From NCBI GenBank assembly GCA_002803225.1, contig NXFV01001838.1:1-20068 (forward strand): 20,068 bases of DNA. The letters run 5' to 3'. Origin of the DNA: Gamarada debralockiae. Its lineage: Eukaryota > Ascomycota > Leotiomycetes > Helotiales > Hyphodiscaceae. Below are positions 1 through 11,900 of the stretch, in pieces. How positions within the stretch are numbered: position 1 is the stretch's first letter; each line of letters begins with the position of its first letter. The notes beneath the pieces are model-generated. The model did not search any database, was not told the origin of the DNA, and was given only the letters and a program-made list of their open reading frames with translations. The position numbers and the translations under genes are program-made.

Positions 1-2720
1 GATATAACTAACTTGTCCTTACACTTAAATATAAGGATATAACTACCTTTGTAACCCTGCTTAGACTACTTCAGATGACTACCTTGCCTTAGGGAGCAAC
101 AAATTCAATTGTATAGTTTATACAAATAGTAATATGTATTCTTAACGACCTTTTCCCTTATATTGCTATACTATTTCTAGATAATATTAAAGTCAAGGGT
201 CTATATACTACTTACAATAATAAGGAGACTCTTCCTAGAGTTCGGAGGTTCGTTTATAAGCATATCCAGAACCTTAACAAAACTATAGATTAGATTAAGC
301 GTGCAAAAGCTTATATTAGAGCTAAATCTTAGTTCTACTATAATAAAATAAATGTTATTAGGTTTATTTGTAGATATAATAGTTAAACCCTTTTAATCTC
401 TAAGGTTATTAAAATTCTCGAATAGCTACTTTATTAGAATATTACTAAAGATAAATCCTTTATTAGTGTTTATGTTTATTATTAGATCTAGATTAAGGGC
501 TTTGTTATTATTGCAGCCTTAATTTACTATTTATTTAAAAATAGTATTAAATGGAGCTAGGGTATTAAGCAAGACTAGGTTATAAACGCTCTTAAGATAG
601 CACTTACTATAGTACTTACATTGTACAAGATCTAATATAGACTAGGATATAGTGAGATCTATATTAAAGTGGATATAAACCTTGAAGGTTAAGGAGGAGT
701 TATAAGATAATTCGATAAAGATAGTAATTAAAGAGTTTCTTAATATAAGAGTAGACTTTAGAATAAGGCTAAATACAATTATAATGCTATTAAGAGGGAG
801 TATAAGGGAGTCCTTAAGTGCTTTAAAAGACTCTGATATTAGCTGTATAAGGTTTACTTTATCTTGGAAACTAATGTAAAAGTTCTTATTACCTAGCTTA
901 ACTATATTGCTATTAACCTCCCTAGGTCCCTTATTACTTAATAGATTATATAGATTTAGAATTTCGACTTCGAGGTCTACTATATTAAAGGTATAACCTA
1001 CACTATAGTAAATAGACTTTCTTAATAGCTATAGACAGATTTTAATGATCTAAATGACTTGTATAAAGGGGATATCGACAATTAGATTACTATAGAACTA
1101 AATTACCTTAGAATATCAACTTTGTCTATTGAAGGGGACAATAAAAACGATGATCGAACCTTAAAAACTAGACTTAACTTTATATTAAAAAATCTATTAA
1201 TAGACGATTTTTCTAAATACTCGCAAAACTTTACTTGATTTTTAATGACCTTAAAAAAACCTATTAGTATATCTTAAGTTAAGTTTTGTACCCTTAAAAG
1301 AGAAGCTACTAAGTATAATATTTAGGATCGATAGCTATAGAGAAATACAACTAAGGCCTTTCCTCTAAGACTAGTAATAGATTTAAATAAATATTAAGTA
1401 AAACTACTTAAAGCTCTTTATAATAAAATCGGGCACTAGGGAAGGGAGAGTATATACACTTGTTTAGCTACTTAATACTTTTGGAATAGAATGTACCTTG
1501 ATGTCAAGAAGTACGTAGCTAGTTGCACGGAATACTAATTTAAGTCAAAAACCCATCTAAAGGAAGCTCTCTTCTTAACTTAAGCTAGCTAGTTATTTAT
1601 AGACCTTGTTATCGATATTATATACCCTTCTAATACTAAAGGATATATTGGACTTGTTATATGCTATAACAAACTCTTTAGATAGCCTAAAGCTCGACCT
1701 CTTTACGTTATTACTACTAAGGTAGTCGCTAACTTTATCTAGTAAGATATTATATACTAATATAAACTTTTTGGATAGATAACTGTTGATAGTAGAGCTA
1801 AGTTCAAGAAGGAAGTCATTAAGCTTCTTTGAAAGTATAAAGTTAAACGGGTTTAGATTTCTACTTACAATGCTCAAGCGAACAGTAAGATTAAAGAGGG
1901 GCACAAACCAATTCTCAATACTCTTATAACCCTTACTACTAGTGGGAAAGACAAATGGCCTTGATATCTTTATGTTGTGTTGTTTGCTGAGCGCACCTCG
2001 ATTTATAAGCTAACTAGACACACACCCTTTTACTTAGTGTATAGTCGCGAAGCTGTGCTGCCTATTAAGACAAAATATCCGACTTAGAGAGCCTTTGGAT
2101 AGAACGATATTTATACATATAAGGAGTTGCTAGTAATTTAGACATAATAACTACAAATAAGAGATAAAGATATCCTAGAATTAATAGCTAAGTAAACTTA
2201 AAAACGCTAAGAAGGACAAGAGTACTAGGACAAGACTTATAATATCCAAAAGGAACTTATTAACGTTAGAGATACTATCTTTTATTATAATACCTTTACT
2301 ATCGATTAAGATAAGTCGAAGGCCACAAAGCTTAATTAGAGATAGCTTAGACTGTACTAAGTTGCAACTACAGATAATATAAAGGGTATATATATATTAA
2401 AGAATATAAATAAAGCTAATATAAGAGGAACCTTTTTAAGGAACTAACTCAAGAAGTTTATTAAATAGGATTAGTACTTTCGAGCTTTAGATAAGGAGGT
2501 AGTAGACGTCGCAGAAGAAAAGTATCGAGTTGTAATCAAGAAAGAAGCTTAAGACTTAGCTATAAAAAAAGCAAAAGCTAAAACGTTAAAAGAGGAAGTT
2601 AAAAGGATTAAAAAGAAGACAAAAGTAAATAAGCTATTAGACTAAGAACGAAGGGTAATAGTTTAACTACTTAAAATATCGGATTATAGGAAAGAGTAGT
2701 ATGTCCGATTCGCTAAAAAT
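1..2720 (+). pseudogene. Degraded Ty3/Gypsy retrotransposon pol gene, 3' half (RT end, RNase H, integrase)
   Basis: One plus-strand frame (codons starting at positions divisible by 3) can be followed across the whole stretch, interrupted only by TAG/TAA/TGA. In order I see: RT motif B, LP-stop-GATNS, at 84-107; RT motif C as FLDN at 174-185, where the family has two aspartates; an RNase H start with aspartate at 672; a zinc-binding region at about 1431-1535 whose last cysteine now reads tyrosine; an integrase core with D (1602), D (1788) and E (1896), the last in KIKEGH; and a Lys/Glu-rich tail to about 2720. In the family this polyprotein copies and inserts the element. Most stops sit where CAA, CAG or TGG would be expected, as RIP produces, and I saw no frame change. 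The 5' half (gag, protease, most of RT) lies left of the window. The copy cannot be functional. The Gypsy assignment is secure; the end is approximate. Confidence 0.88.
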
Positions 2721-3100
2721 TAAGAAGATAAGGGAGTTAACTAATAAGCTAGTAAGATTTCTTTAAACCTATTATCTTATTAATACTTTTTTCCTTAAAT
2801 AAAGTATAAATAAGTCTCTTTCTTCTCTTCTTTTCCTTCCTTTAATAATTATTATTTGTACAAAGTATCACTATATAGATGTAGGAGAGGATTAGTCGTT
2901 CCCTTAGTAAAGGTTTCCTTATTATATTACTTGTTATTTGATTTGCTTTTAGAATTCGACTACTAATAGGTAAGACCTTAAAGGGATTAAAAAGGTTAAG
3001 GTTGTCAAGTGGATATGTTATTAAGGATTCTTATTGTTAAGGTTAAAGGCCTTTATCCCTTTAGATAAGGATAAGTTAAACTTGAGGAGGGTTATACTAA
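2721..3100. other. AT-rich stretch downstream of the Gypsy pol remnant
   Basis: No coding frame or RNA gene can be supported. The pol frame breaks down into closely spaced stops just after its charged tail. The sequence is very rich in TA steps and is probably the 3' untranslated part of the Gypsy element. Confidence 0.5.
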
Positions 3101-3265
3101 GATAAGTAATTTTAAGATAGGCGATTTCAAGATAGGCGATTTCAAGATAAGCGATTTCAAGATAGGCGATTTTAGGATAGGCGATTTTAGGATAGGCGAT
3201 TTTAGGATAGGCAATTTCAAGATAGGCGATTTTAGGATAGGCAATTCTTAGATAAGCAATTAAGT
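3101..3265 (+). repeat. Minisatellite: about 11 tandem copies of a 15-bp unit
   Basis: The unit is GATAGGCGATTTCAA or GATAGGCGATTTTAG, repeated head to tail from 3101; the last copies are worn (GATAAGCAATTAAG). Differences between units are mostly transitions (C/T, G/A), as in the surrounding RIP-affected sequence. Fifteen bases equal five codons: the plus strand could read D-R-R-F-Q and the minus strand L-K-S-P-I, the latter without stops over most of the array. Neither frame is the pol frame, so a coding origin is only a possibility. Confidence 0.92.
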
Positions 3266-3957
3266 AAGACTATTGTAAAAAGGGGGATACAAAATCGGGT
3301 ATTTCCTTTAGAAAGGATTAATTTACAAGAAAAACTAAATAATAGGGGGTTAAAGGAAGGGTTTTATACTAAAGAGATAGGCAAGTTGCTCTAAAAATCT
3401 TGGATTCGACTAAAAACACTAAGAATGTGCGTACGACTTTAAGGAAACTAACTCAGACAAAAATATCTTTTATTCTAGGGACTTACTACTTATAGAATTA
3501 GGTACGCCAAACAATAAAGAAATAATGTTATTTAAAATTACACGTAAAAACAATAAGGGGACTAGATAGTATTATCGACCTTATACTAGGACTTCTATAG
3601 CAATACAAGGGGGGTTATATTGACTTTAGTACTCTTATGTTAACTTAACTGGCTAGAACTTACCTCGTGAATCCTTACCTTCTATTATCGACTAATATAT
3701 TAGTATAGCTAAACTTATTGTTATTAATTCCTAGCTTTTATAGAGCTTCGATATCGATTTCTAAAGATATAGTTAAAGGATTTCGAAATTAAATCGAGGA
3801 CAAAGGCAAAGACGTAGATAAAGACAAAACACTTTAAAGGTTTTAATATAGTAGAGTGCTCCTTATATATAATTATTCTTAATATTTATTGTTAATAAGG
3901 ATAGAGAGAACGATTTAGAAGCTTAGGTCGACTCTTATACTCTACGTAGTCAATTAA
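3266..3957. other. AT-rich noncoding stretch with two polypurine runs
   Basis: No gene is supported. Two purine tracts of the kind that prime plus-strand synthesis in LTR elements are present: A5G5A at 3277-3287 and AAGGGGGG at 3607-3614. The second is followed by TATATTGAC and could mark the start of a 3' LTR of the Gypsy element. This cannot be tested here because the 5' LTR is outside the window. Confidence 0.4.
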
Positions 3958-3983
3958 GTGGGTCTTATAATTGTAAGACCCAC
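3958..3983. repeat. 26-bp palindrome with perfect 10-bp arms
   Basis: Arms GTGGGTCTTA (3958-3967) and TAAGACCCAC (3974-3983) are perfect reverse complements around the spacer TAATTG. Nearly the same sequence, with a slightly broken right arm, occurs inside the 318-bp LTRs (for example 10017-10040). The flanks are otherwise different, so this is probably part of another LTR family that shares the motif, perhaps starting at TGTAAGACC (3972). Confidence 0.85.
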
Positions 3984-5487
3984 AAAACTAGCATGTGATC
4001 AGATCTGTCGCAAGGTTAGTAAATGTTTGACCTCGAATTGTTGCTCTCTAACTTGCTTATGTCTTTCTTTACTTGCAGACGACGGTCCTAATATACAATG
4101 CGATATTAGAACTATCGCACTTACTTAGAAATATTAGCATATGTCATAGTCGCTTTAAGAACCTACTACAATAATAACTTCAACTTCATTTTTGACTATC
4201 TTCGATTTAGATATAATATTATTGATATTCTTGCAATTAAGATATTAGTAAACCTTCTTTAATACATTCTGTCCGGAATGACGTTAAACTAACGACTTTC
4301 AACTACCTAGCACAATACTTGCACAAGCCGGCCTAAAAGAGCCTAGGAGTACTTCAATTTGACCTTTTGAGGATGTAATAGTATATCTCTTATAAACGAT
4401 ATAGCCGACTATTATTCTTAGCTTGCCTTTAAGGGTAGAGAACGAGATCGCGAGCGAACTAATTGCCTTAGACAAAATCTTTTTCAATTGTACTTACAAA
4501 CTTAAATAGAAATCTAAAGGAAGGGAAGCTCTCTTTTTCTTATATACCTTTTAAAGCCTTTATAACACGTATTATAGAAATAAAACTCTTTAAATCTCTC
4601 CCCCTTTTTGCCTTACTATAATGTAGCGCTATTATAGGTAGTCTCACGCAAACCCTAATAGGCTATAGCACTTTACTTTAATTCAATTAAAACTACTTCT
4701 AAGGTTAGAAGGACTAAACGTTACTAGACTAATACTTTTAATATTATTACTTTTAAATTAATAAGGACGTCTCAAATGTAAAGGGGGTTAAAATTATCCC
4801 TTTTGCGCCGCTTTTTCAAACTTTTCTACTCTTGGTAAGCTACTTTAGTAACAAGACATTACCTAAGATAAAGACAATTACTTTAAGTATAGCTTTAAAA
4901 TACTTTGATATCTTTAATTAAAGATATCGCCCTCTTTACAAAGTTAACTACTAAAATCCTAGTAAGAACGTATACTTTGCTTAACGACTTTATATAGCGT
5001 AAAGTTATTGTCTTTACTAAAATTCTTTTTACTTCTTTATATAATAAAGAAATTCAACTATACTATTAAACTTATAATTTTTCCCTCTCAATATTACTCT
5101 CCTAAATACAATAATTTTGTTATATTCTTTGTTAGTACTTAGGTTAAATCGAAATTAGTTATTTACTTATCGAATTCACTTAAGTGACCTATTAATATAT
5201 TATACAACCTCTCGATTTTGACTTTTCTAATAACAACACCTTTAATTCAAGGACCTTAAATACAATTATTTACTTTATTGTTTGCTCTTCTTTTATATAA
5301 TACACTATTAAATTCGCTATTAAAGAGCTTAATATCACGCTCCCTTTGTTTAGTTCTTCTTGAACTCCTATACTATATTTACAATCCTTAGATAACTATA
5401 TTAGTTTTGAGTTCTTCTATAATAATAATAACAATATTAAATACCTTAACAATAACATTAAATACCTTTACAAATACCTTCCTTACA
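3984..5487. other. AT-rich repeat-derived sequence, no assignable gene
   Basis: About 3984-4100 is less AT-rich (for example GATCAGATCTGTCGC) and may be LTR-like. At 4773-4789 the sequence CAAATGTAAAGGGGG closely matches the polypurine tract before the LTR at 8622, so a related element probably once ended here, but no matching 318-bp LTR follows. The 62-codon minus-strand frame at 4299-4487 has no recognisable content. From about 5040 to 5487 a plus-strand frame continuous with the downstream ORF has few stops, but this part has no counterpart in the second copy and I do not call it coding. Confidence 0.45.
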
Positions 5488-8400
5488 ATACATACAAATT
5501 GTTACCTTCTTTCCTTAACATATATAGTCAAGATATCAACTTTATTAGCTTTAGCAATTGTTCTACGTTAAAATATAGAACTTATAGGTCAAGTTCCTCT
5601 CCTTACATATAATAGCATTACCTTTTACACCAAAGACTAACTTATCGCTTATGTCCTTGGCATAAAAGACATTAATAAACAATCTACTTACCTCACTAAT
5701 ATATCGGATACCCTTTATACTACAAAAACTAAGACAAATAATTTAATTCTCTTTTAGTCTATAATACTTAAGGATATAAAAGATTTTAGATATAGTGCCG
5801 AAGATATAGACTTTCTCTAAGGATATAGAGTACATAGTGTAGTTCATGAAAAAGCCGTAGCGATCACGAAGAATCGAGCTAAGAAATTGAGACTTGGGAA
5901 TATTCTAGTTATAACTCTTCAAAAGAATACAATAAGACGTAGCTAACTACTAGAAACTTTTTTCGATAATTTCCGACTTTATACTAGAAATAATTACTTT
6001 ATTAATGATATAGCTTAAATCTTTAAGGCCTAGTCCGCTCGCAAGGGTATTCTATTCTTAAACGATAAGATATTAATTCGCCTTTAATTTAAGTAGGGCA
6101 AGTCAACCGCTTTAAACGACTTAGGTAGACTATATTATAAGGATGCCAAGAATACCAAGAGCAAAGCTAAGTTAATAAAGAAATCCGTACTAGTTAACTA
6201 TAAAGTACTATACTGATAAACTTCGACTATATAGTATAACATTTAGCGAGTATAGGCTTTTGGTTAAGGGAGACTATAATAGTGAAGCTTTTCCTTTGTT
6301 CCTAGATAAGTAAGCCCTTAAGCCTATTATTAATGTCCTTTTTTCTATTTAGTCTACTATATTACTGTAAGATACTAGTGACCAAGCTACTAATTCTTTT
6401 ACTTTATTAGGTATAGAAAGTTCTAATACTACAATTGACGCTATTAATACAAAAGGTATTAGCTTTAGAGGAGAGTATATAAAAAACAAGGACCTTGTTT
6501 TAGGTAATATTCTTCATTTGACGATTGTAGAGGGATCAAGTACACATTCTACTCTTACTACTATTCCTAGTACTCTTATACTAAAGCTTTCTGTCTTAAA
6601 GACTCTTAGTTCTAAAACCCTTATTCTTATAACTTTTACTTTTAAGTGTAAGGCTAGAGGCCCTAATTATAAGAGCCAAATGTTGGATACTTCTTATACT
6701 TTTGCTTGTCGATGTATTACCAAGACCAAGGCTATTTCGACTAAGACAATTATAAAGACTTAAATTACCCTTGTCTTTAATATTAAGAATTATAACTATA
6801 CCTTAGGCAATAGATAAAAGCACAAAGTAGAATTTGACCTTCTTAAGGTCAAGGATAACGACCTCCCCTTTTCGGTTGTACGCGAACTTTTCTAGCCTAT
6901 CGTGGACCTTGACAAAACTCCGGGAGTAGTCATTTGCCTCGATTATATTAGCTAACTTATAAGATTTCTTGACTTTACTAATATTAAAGACCTTACTTTA
7001 GACAAGCTGCTTTTCTAGATTTAAATAGTTTAAAAGCACTAGAGGAATTCTATTTAGGGTACTTAGGTTTAACTATTTATTAAGTATTACTTTAAATCAA
7101 CTAAAGAAATTAAACGATACTATAGACATTATACTATTAGTACCTCTTAATTTGTTCTTAAACAAGAAGCCCTACAAACAATTAAATTAAACCCTAAGTT
7201 TAAATAGCTTAAAATTAAGGACATCGATTTATATAAGGAAACCTTTGGAATTATACAAAAGCTCTTTTACTAGGCCGTTAAAGGAACTAGCAAATTAAGT
7301 AATATTAAGGCTTTTGTTAAGAATATCGACAAAGAAATTAAAATACTTTTCTACTACTATTGAAATTTAAACTAGAAATATAATAGTATCTTTTATAACA
7401 CCTACTACTCCTTGATTAAATAGTTGATTTGTTAAGATCCTAAACTTTACATTACTTATATCTACCTTCGCAAAGACTATAAGACTAATCTTATAATATA
7501 CCCTATAGCCCCTTGATTCTATAAAAAACCCTCCTCTTTATATACTAGAAAAATAATTAATTTTACTTGGCTTAATAATAACAATAACAAGACTTTTGCC
7601 TTTTATAATAAGATTGTTGTCCGTAGCGAAGCACGACCTGTCGAATTCCTTGCTTTTGGCCTAGCTACAGTTTAGAACTAGCTTAATGAAGTTAATCTTT
7701 AAGATACAAGAACCCTTAATCTAATTAATAGCAAAGTTGTTAAACCTTTTAATACCTTAGTTTAATCTTAGAACTTGGCCTAGAAAACTATAATAGACGT
7801 CAAGAAGGGAGACATTATCTTTTCTTTACCTACTGTCCCTACTCGAAACCTCTTTACAATTAATAATACTTATTATATCTCATTCTTAACTAGATTTATT
7901 AAGATTAAAGACAATAGAACCCTTAAAAATAGAGTATTTGTAGTAGATATCGTTTAATATTATAAGGATTTATCGATTCCGGAGAAGCCTCGATATAGTA
8001 GTTAACCTAACATTATTGTTTTCAAAGCCTGTATTACCTTAAAAGAATATAAACCCCTTTTTAATTTCTTAGTTAGCTAATACAAGTATAATAACCCTCT
8101 TATTGTACTAGAATACAACAAATAGCTTAGTAACACGAGATAAAGCAATAGTGTTATAGTTATTAACCTATAGTAAATTAACGCTATTAAATGTTATAAC
8201 AAAGCCTTTAGTTACTTATAAGAACTTAAAGAGTACTTTTATAATAATACTTCCTACTTCAAGAACAAAGGAAATCCTTTTGGATTTGCCTCCGACTTAG
8301 AGATTATTAGTAATAATAAAGAAGATAATAATAAGCTCTTTAATCTATCTTTGACTCTTACTAGTAAAGACAAGGGAAAAGCTCTAGTTATTATAATTAA

Positions 8401-8518
8401 GACTTCTCTTAATAACAAACTTAATAATTTCAAGGCTATTTTCTTTAAGGCTTCTAAAGATGTCTTTTAAGACTATAAGTCAAAAAACAATAGTTCGGAC
8501 AGGGGTATTGGAATTTAA
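5488..8518 (+). pseudogene. Long unrecognised ORF of the LTR element, copy A (RIP-degraded, 2-bp deletion)
   Basis: I do not recognise this protein. The frame runs with in-frame TAG/TAA codons, mostly at sites where CAA, CAG or TGG would be expected, from the internal start to TAA at 8516-8518. Near 6205 copy A lacks 2 bp relative to copy B (CTATAAAGTACT against CTATAAATAGTACT) and the frame shifts. After 6210 it reads on as a predicted polypeptide rich in Lys, Asn, Ile, Leu and Ser, including the open piece 6518-6763. I see no zinc knuckle, no aspartic protease triad, no Y/F-x-D-D box and no DDE integrase pattern. Its full-length position between LTR and polypurine tract suggests the element's own single product, perhaps a divergent Gag, but that is inference. 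Plus-strand coding is supported by frame agreement with copy B. Confidence 0.6.
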
Positions 8519-8599
8519 TAGTATAGAAGTCTTTTGTATATAAATTAGTTCTTTTCCTTTTCTTTTAATAGTATTATTTTTATAGTGCTTAAAGGCAAG

Positions 8600-8621
8600 T
8601 ACAAATGTAAGGGGGGTCGAA
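8600..8621 (+). other. Polypurine tract before the middle LTR
   Basis: TAAGGGGGG (8608-8616) lies just upstream of the LTR start at 8622, where LTR elements start plus-strand DNA synthesis. The same place in copy B reads TAAGAGGGG (12384-12392), differing by one G/A transition. Confidence 0.7.
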
Positions 8622-8939
8622 TATAGTAAAGAAATATATTAAGAAGATTATTATTACTTTACTTTTTAGGTTTTTAGTAGGTCTTATAATTATAAGAACC
8701 TCGCTTAGCTAGTTTCGTCACGTGTTAGCAGGAGATAAATAGCCTTTGTAGCTAGAGTAGTACTTAAATATTATTGCAATTATATATCTTGTTTTTCGTA
8801 TATATTCTATAGTGCGTTCGAGCACTATAACCTTCGTTTTACGTCATTAGTTTTCGTTTTGGTTTTATCTCTTATTGAGAGTACGTGCGATACACAGCGC
8901 AATCGGGAAGCGCTTATACTTGTATTTCGCCCCTCCATA
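8622..8939 (+). mobile_element. 318-bp LTR shared by element copies A and B
   Basis: It aligns end to end, without length change, with the LTRs at 9962-10279 and 12398-12715. RIP-type transitions have eroded its ends: it starts TATAG where the solo copy has TGTGG, and ends CCATA where the solo copy has CCACA. Inside are the GTCTTA..TAAGA palindromic motif, a CACGTG box and a TATATAT run. It lies after the polypurine tract of copy A and directly before the internal of copy B. Confidence 0.9.
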
Positions 8940-11900
8940 ATATATATAAACTATTGCCTTCCTTCTTTAATATATATAGTCAAGATATCGACTTTATTAG
9001 CTTTAGCAATTGTTTTGTATTAGAATACAGAACTTATAGGTCAAGCTCCTTTCCTTATATATAATAGTATTACCTTCTATACTAAAGACTAGCTTATTGC
9101 TTATGTCCTTAGTATAGAAGATATTAATAAATGATCTACTTACCTCACTAATGTATTAGATACCCTTTATATTGCGAAAACTAAGATAGATAATTTAATT
9201 CTTTTCTAGTTTATAATACTTAAGGATATAGAAGATTTTGGATATAGCGCCGAAGATGTAGACTTTCTTTAAGGATATAGAATATATAGTGTAGTTTATA
9301 AAGAAGCTACAACGATCACGAAGAATCGAGCTAAGAAATTAAGACTTAGGAATATTCTAGTTATAGCTCTTTAGAAGAATATAATAAAATATAGCTAGCT
9401 ATTAGAAACCTTCTTTAATAATTTCTGACTTTACATTAGAAATAATTGCTTTATTAATGATATAGCTTAAATCTTTAAGGCCTAGTCTACTTGTAAGGGT
9501 ATTCTGTTCTTGAACAATAAGATATTAATTTGCCTTCGATTTAAGTAAGGTAGGTCAACTACTTTAAACGACTTAGGTAGACTATACCACAAGAATATTA
9601 AGAATATTAAGAGCAAAGCTAAGTCGATAAAGAAATTTGTACTAGTTAACTATAAATAGTACTATACTAACAAACTTCGACTATATAGTATAACATTTAG
9701 CGAGTATAGGCTTTTAGTCAAGGGAGACTACGCTAGTAAAGCTTTTCTTTTGTTCTTAGATAAGTAAGCCCTTAAGCTTATTATTAATATCCTTTTTTCT
9801 GTTTAGTCTACTATATTATTATAAGATACTAGTAACTAAGCTACTGATTCTTTTGCTTTATTAGGTATAAAGAGTTCTAATATTATAATTAACGCTATTA
9901 ATATAGAAGATACTAGCTCTAGAGGAGAGTATATAGAAAACAAGGACCTTGTTTTAGGTAATGTGGCAGGGAAATGTGTTGGGAAGGTTGTTGTTGCCTT
10001 ACTTTTCAGGTTTTTAGTGGGTCTTACAATTGTAAGAACCTCGCTTAGCTAGTTTCATCACGTGTTAGCGGGGGATAAATGGCCTTTGCAGCTGGAGTAG
10101 TACTTAGATATTATTGCAATTATATATCTCGTTTTTCGTATACATTCTGCAGTGCGTTCGAGCACCATGACCTTCGTTTTACGTCGTTAGTTTTCGTTTT
10201 GGTTTCATCCCTTACTGAGAGCACGTGCGACACACAGCGCAATCGGGAAGCGCTTATACTCGCATTTCGCCCCTCCACAGTAATATTCTTTATTTGACAA
10301 TTATAGAGGGATTAGATATACGTTCTACTCTTACTACTATTTCTAGTACTCCTATACTAAAGCTTTCTATTTTAAAGACTTTTAACTCTAAAACCCCTAT
10401 TCTTATAACTTTTACTCCCAAGTATAAGGCTAAAGGCCTTAATTATAAGAGCTAAATATCAGACACTTTTTATACTTTTGCCTATTAATATATTACTAAG
10501 ACTAAGGCTATTTCGACTAAGACGACTATAGAGACTCAAATTACCCCTGTCTTTAATATTAAGAATTGTAATTATACCTTAGGCAATAGATAAAAGTATA
10601 AAGTAGAATTTGACCTTCTTAAAATTAAAGATAATAACCTCCCCTTTTTAGTTATATATAAACTTTTCTAGCTTATTATAGACCTTAATAAAACTTTAGA
10701 AGTAGTTATTTACCTCGATTATATTAGCTAACTTATAAGATTTCTTGACTTTACTAATATTAAAGACCTTATCTTAAATAAGTTACTTTTTTAAATTTAA
10801 ATAGTTTAAAAGTATTAAGGGAATTTTATCTAAGGTACTTAGGTTTAATTATTTATTAAGTATTACTTTAAATTAACTAAAGAAATTAAACGATATTATA
10901 AATATTATATTATTAGTACCTCTTAATTTGTCTTTAAATAAGAAGCCTTATAAATAGTTAAATTAGACCCTAAGTTTAAATGGCTTAAAATTAAAGATAT
11001 TAATTTATATAAAGAAACCTTTAGAGTTATACAAAAGCTCTTTTATTAAGCTATTAAAGGAATTAGTAAATTAAGTAATATTAAGGCTTTTGTTAAAAAT
11101 ATTAACAAAGAAATCAAAATACTCTTTTATTACTATTGAAATTTAAACTAAAAATATAATAGTATCTTTTATAATACCTACTACTCTTTAATTAGACAAT
11201 TGATTTATTAAGATCCTAAACTCTATATTACTTATATCTACTTTCGTGAAGACTATAAGACTAACCTTATAATATACCCTATAGCTCTTTGATTCTATAA
11301 AAAACCCTCCTCTTTATATACTAGAAAAATAATTAATTTTACTTAACTTAATAATAGTAATAACAAGACTTTTGCCCTTTATAATAAGATTATTGTCTAT
11401 AGCAAAGCACGACCTATTGAATTCCTTGCTTTTAGCCTAGCTACAATTTAAAACTAACTTAATAAAGTTAATCTTTAGGATACAAGAACCCTTAATTTAA
11501 CTAATAGTAAAGCTACTAAACCTTTTAATACCTTAGTTTAATCTTAGAACTTAGTCTAGAAAATTATAATAGACGTTAAGAAGAGAGATATTATCTTTTC
11601 TCTACTTATTATTCTTACTCGAAACCTCTTTATAATTAATAACACTTATTATATCTTATTCTCAATTAGATTTATTAAGATTAAAGATAATAGAACCCTT
11701 GAAAATAGAGTATTTATAGTAGATATCGTTTAATATCACAAGGATTTATTAATTCTAGAGAAGCCTTAATATAGTAGTTAACTTGACATTATTATTTTTA
11801 AAGCTTGTATTGCCTTAAAAGGATATAGACCCCTTTCTGATTTCCTAGTTAGCTAATACAAGTATAGCGACTCTCTTATTGTCTTTAAACGCAACAAATA

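Noticed and set aside
1593..1904. Minus-strand 103-codon ORF
   Set aside because: It lies antisense to the integrase core, whose plus-strand frame with D, D and E is convincing. The opening is an accident of stop-rich RIP sequence on the other strand.
3101..3265. CRISPR-like array
   Set aside because: The 15-bp units are directly adjacent with no spacers, and the genome is eukaryotic. It is a simple tandem repeat.
4299..4487. Minus-strand 62-codon ORF
   Set aside because: No recognisable motif, surrounded by stops, and in AT-rich repeat sequence where short openings are expected by chance.
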